Origin: Actinophytocola sp.
GTDB taxonomy: Bacteria; Actinomycetota; Actinomycetes; Mycobacteriales; Pseudonocardiaceae
NCBI RefSeq assembly: GCF_009379765.1
Contig: NZ_WHTD01000065.1
Location: 1 to 41,303, forward strand
Length of the DNA stretch: 41,303 nucleotides
Direction: 5' to 3'
Below are positions 39,060 to 41,303 of this stretch, one piece after another. Positions within the stretch are counted from its first letter, which is position 1. Every line of letters starts with the position of its first letter. Under the pieces are notes generated by a model. It searched no databases, was not told where the DNA came from, and saw nothing but the letters and a program-made list of their open reading frames with translations. The translations under genes were made by a program, and so were the position numbers.

Positions 39060-40091
39060 TCAGGCAGGCGGCGGGGCCACGCTGTCCCGGGACACCAGCG
39101 TGGGCGCGATCGTCCGCTGAACCGGGTCCGTGTCGCCCGCGCCGACCTGGGCGAGCAGCAGGCCGAGGGTCTCGCGCGCCACCGCGTCGAAGTCGGGACG
39201 CACGGTGGTGAGCGGCGGGATGAAGTACGCCGCCTCCGGGACGTCGTCGAAGCCGACCACGCTGAGGTCGTGCGGCACCCGCTTGCCGCGTTCGCTCATC
39301 GCCCGCAGGATGCCGAGCGCGAGGTGGTCGTTGGCCGCGAAGACCGCGGTGACCTCGGGCATCCGGGCAAGCATCTGGCCGGCCCGGTAGCCGGCGGCCG
39401 CGCTCCAGTCCGCCGCCACCAGCGGCGGAACCTCCGCGCCCGCCGCCTCCAGCGCATGCTGCCAGCCGCGGACCCGGCCGGCGCTGTCGAACCAGTCCGG
39501 CGGGCCGGACACGTGCCACACCGTGGCGTGCCCGGCGTCGAGCAGGTGCCGGGTGGCGTCGAAGGCCCCGGCCGCCTGGTCCACGGTGACCAGCGGGGTC
39601 GACCGGCTGGGGTCGCCGTCGACGGTGACCAGCGGGACGCCCGCGGGCACATCGGCCAGCGCCTCGCTGGCCGAGGCGGTCGGCGCGATGGCCACGATGC
39701 CGGCGACCTGCAGGTCGCGGTGGTGCTCGACGGCCTCGGCGATGGACGCCCGGTCGAGCACCTTCACCCGGCGCAGGCTCACCGCGAAGCCGGCCTCGGC
39801 CGCCGCCAGCTCGAACGCCGCGAGCAGCGACGCCGGCCCGAACAGCGTGGAGTTCTGCGCCACGACCCCGATCAGCTGCGAGCGCCCGGTCACCAGTGCC
39901 CGCGCCGCCTTGTTCGGCCGGTAGCCGAGCTCGGCGATGGCGGCCTGCACGCGCAGCCGGGTCTGCTCGCGGACGTTGGGGTGTCCGTTCAGTACGCGCG
40001 AGACGGTCTGGTGGGACACCCCGGCGAGACGGGCCACGTCCGTCATCGCGGGGTCCCGCGAGACCTTGTTGCCCACCGCCGGGTTGTTCAC
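39060..40091 (-). CDS. LacI-family regulator, AraR-like
   Basis: A 343-residue LacI/GalR regulator: a 14-residue lead, HTH TDVARLAGVSHQTVSRVLNG, hinge LRVQAAIAELGYRPNKAARA, and an effector domain with SQLIGVVAQNSTLFGPA, VAGIVAIAPTAS, FAANDHLALGILRAM and LSVVGFDDVPEAAYFIPPLTTV. GTG at 40091 follows GAGACGAGG; a later ATG at 40046 begins directly at the HTH but lacks a site. It lies upstream of, and in the same direction as, araB (183-bp gap holding the araB promoter). It probably represses the araBDA-chvE-mmsAB operon and is released by L-arabinose. Known actinobacterial AraR proteins are of this family, but the gene name is inferred from position. Confidence 0.93.
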   Translation of the reverse strand: MNNPAVGNKVSRDPAMTDVARLAGVSHQTVSRVLNGHPNVREQTRLRVQAAIAELGYRPNKAARALVTGRSQLIGVVAQNSTLFGPASLLAAFELAAAEAGFAVSLRRVKVLDRASIAEAVEHHRDLQVAGIVAIAPTASASEALADVPAGVPLVTVDGDPSRSTPLVTVDQAAGAFDATRHLLDAGHATVWHVSGPPDWFDSAGRVRGWQHALEAAGAEVPPLVAADWSAAAGYRAGQMLARMPEVTAVFAANDHLALGILRAMSERGKRVPHDLSVVGFDDVPEAAYFIPPLTTVRPDFDAVARETLGLLLAQVGAGDTDPVQRTIAPTLVSRDSVAPPPA

Positions 40092-40168
40092 CGCAGAACC
40101 TCGTCTCAGGTCATGGTCACACCCGTCCACCGCATTGTGGACTCTCCTTCCCGCTCAGTGTCCCACCA

Positions 40169-40504
40169 TCAGCGAAAACGGAACGTCGCGCGCTCGCGTT
40201 CGGCGCGACCTCCGCCCGGCCGGGCGAGCACCAGGCGACCGGTGTCGTGCGCGAGGTAGGCCCGCGTGTCGGTGCTCGACCGCAGCGACACCGCCGAGCG
40301 GTCCGCGAGACCCGGCACCCGCACGAAGCTCGTCGCGCGGCCGTAGTCGTCGGTGTCCTCGAACGGCTCGATGCGCAGTACCCCGTCGCCCGCCCGGACG
40401 TACCGGTCGGGAAAGTTCACCGACCGCACCGCCACGGTGCCGGCGCCGAGATGGCCGGGCACCAACCGGAACTGCGAGTCCGCGAGCTCGCGCACGTTGC
40501 CCGT
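40169..40504 (-). pseudogene. C-terminal CBM42 (AbfB) domain of a lost glycosidase, cut by an IS3 remnant
   Basis: The minus strand reads NVRELADSQFRLVPGHLGAG, then VRSVNFPDRYVRAGDGVLRI, FEDTDDYGRATSFVRVPGL and RSSTDTRAYLAHDTGRLV, ending at 40169. This is one whole AbfB/CBM42 beta-trefoil, normally the last domain of arabinofuranosidases and GH43/GH2 enzymes. Its catalytic domain should lie upstream, but at 40505 a transposase remnant begins; that frame ends in TGA immediately before the CBM codons. The lost enzyme is a further sign that an arabinose-polymer degradation gene once belonged to this locus. Confidence 0.75.
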
Positions 40505-40690
40505 TCAGTCTCGGACAGGTCCCTTTCCGGACTCCGACCGTCGTCCTTTAGCTTTCTTCACCCACCGACCCAACGCCATCTCGTGGACGCCGATACTCCT
40601 CGCCACCTCGGCGATCGACCGGCCCGAATCGAGAACGAGGCAAACGGCCTGGTCCTTGTACTCCTGAGTGAAACGACGGCGTGTCGCCAC
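40505..40690 (-). pseudogene. Truncated IS3-family OrfA (HTH transposase subunit)
   Basis: From a GTG at 40690 (after AGGGA) the protein reads VATRRRFTQEYKDQAVCLVL, then SGRSIAEVARSIGVHEMALG and RWVKKAKG, the HTH_Tnp_1 N-terminal domain of IS3/IS911 OrfA. It stops at 40505 after about 60 codons; the leucine-zipper end and the OrfB integrase are missing. The 146 bp to its right (40709-40854) should include the element's left end, but I cannot identify a clear terminal inverted repeat. Confidence 0.78.
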
Positions 40691-40854
40691 GCGATCCCTC
40701 CGCTGCAATCAGCAGCAGTCTACGACCGACTGTCTACAAGATCGGGAACGGTCCATTCCGGTCCTGTGTCTGCGCAGCATGGCGTGACCATCGGTGGTGG
40801 CCTTTCGGGTCCGCGCAGCGGATCGACCGACCATCGCAGCGGGCCGCTCGCGGG

Positions 40855-41303
40855 TCAGAAGGGTGGTGGTGCTGGTTCGGGGTGAGTGATGGGTTCGGGG
40901 TGGTGGGGGTAGCGGAACCCGCAGGGTGAGATCCATTCCAGGATCCCGCCGCGTTTGATGATCTTCCAGCCGCCGAAGGTCTTGCCCCGGTGGTGGCTGC
41001 GACACGCGGGGTGCACGTTGTGTTCGTCGGTCGGCCCCACCGGGAACGGCTCGCGGTGCTCCAGGTCGCACTGCTGGGCGGGGCGGACGCAGCCGGGTCC
41101 TGTGCAGGTGGGCATGGTGGCGTGGATGTGGTCGCGCAAGGCGGCGGGTGGGGTGTAGCGGCGGCGCCCCACGTCCAGGACGCGGCCGGTGGCCGGTTCG
41201 GTGAGGATCCGCCGCCAGGTCGCGTCGGTTTGGTAGGCGAGGTCGAGGGCTTGTTGGGCGGCGATGTCGCCGTAGCCGACCAGATGCCCGGGGGTGTTGT
41301 CCA
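40855..41303 (-). CDS. C-terminal part of a DUF222/13E12-type HNH endonuclease protein
   Basis: The gene runs off the right edge, so only its last 149 codons are present. The segments PGHLVGYGDIAAQQALDLAY and ATWRRILTEPATGRVLDVG precede the HNH nuclease motif: CTGPGCVRPAQQCDLEHREP, then GPTDEHNVHPACRSHHRGKT and FGGW. The zinc Cys, the catalytic His in LEHR and the HH of the CRSHH motif are intact. This is the very common actinobacterial 13E12 repeat-family protein, often many copies per genome and often associated with mobile sequences; its biological role is unsettled. Confidence 0.9.
   Translation of the reverse strand, partial: DNTPGHLVGYGDIAAQQALDLAYQTDATWRRILTEPATGRVLDVGRRRYTPPAALRDHIHATMPTCTGPGCVRPAQQCDLEHREPFPVGPTDEHNVHPACRSHHRGKTFGGWKIIKRGGILEWISPCGFRYPHHPEPITHPEPAPPPF

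Noticed and set aside
1..41303. tRNA, rRNA or known riboswitch
   Set aside because: I saw no cloverleaf-like segment with a GTTCRA arm or recognised riboswitch core by eye; a covariance-model scan could overturn this.

Overview
The window is very G+C-rich DNA with many GTG starts, dense codon-biased genes, and several families typical of Pseudonocardiaceae-like actinomycetes: a DUF222/13E12 HNH protein, an ECF42 sigma operon, CBM42-bearing glycosidases and Tat/Sec-exported glycoside hydrolases. I read it as an accessory chromosomal region of such an actinomycete. I cannot name a species. Transposase fragments sit at both ends (1-81 and 40505-40708) and a third lies inside (17535-17609). Several short stretches are decayed genes.

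Left part (1-4840): a secreted HAD acid phosphatase; a badly frameshifted LuxR-type ATPase gene fused to the tail of an unrelated membrane-protein gene; an amidase; a TehB-like methyltransferase; and a deletion scar joining an NAD-epimerase N-terminus to a SigJ (ECF41-like) fragment.

Polysaccharide locus 1 (4807-11458): a LacI-type regulator whose promoter lies inside a 27-bp palindrome, then a GH127-like gene that has lost its catalytic half, a GH76 alpha-1,6-mannanase-like gene with a single-base frameshift, and an intact exported GH2 enzyme with two CBM42 (arabinofuranose-binding) domains.

Middle (11460-26814): an ABC exporter and a solitary phage-type holin gene, bracketed by clusters of a 22-nt intergenic repeat in opposite orientations; a translationally coupled LolA-like/ABC-ATPase/permease set; an F420/FMN split-barrel protein; a lipase-like hydrolase; a DHFR-like/DGPF/ECF42 sigma operon; two coupled genes of unknown function; ilvD coupled to a small membrane protein; a zinc-ribbon protein; a 3-hydroxyisobutyrate-dehydrogenase-like enzyme; and a DUF4383 membrane protein.

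Polysaccharide locus 2 (26870-40504): a large secreted GH87-type enzyme, and an operon read leftwards of araB-araD-araA-chvE-mmsA-mmsB (L-arabinose catabolism plus a multiple-monosaccharide ABC importer). A LacI-type AraR-like gene lies upstream. araB has a leaderless-type promoter overlapped by a 14-bp LacI-type operator. An IS3-interrupted CBM42 gene remnant closes the locus. The two loci fit a shared theme of secreted enzymes attacking arabinose-, mannan- or alpha-glucan-containing polymers, with arabinose imported and converted to D-xylulose-5-phosphate. The window ends in a partial HNH-endonuclease-like gene.
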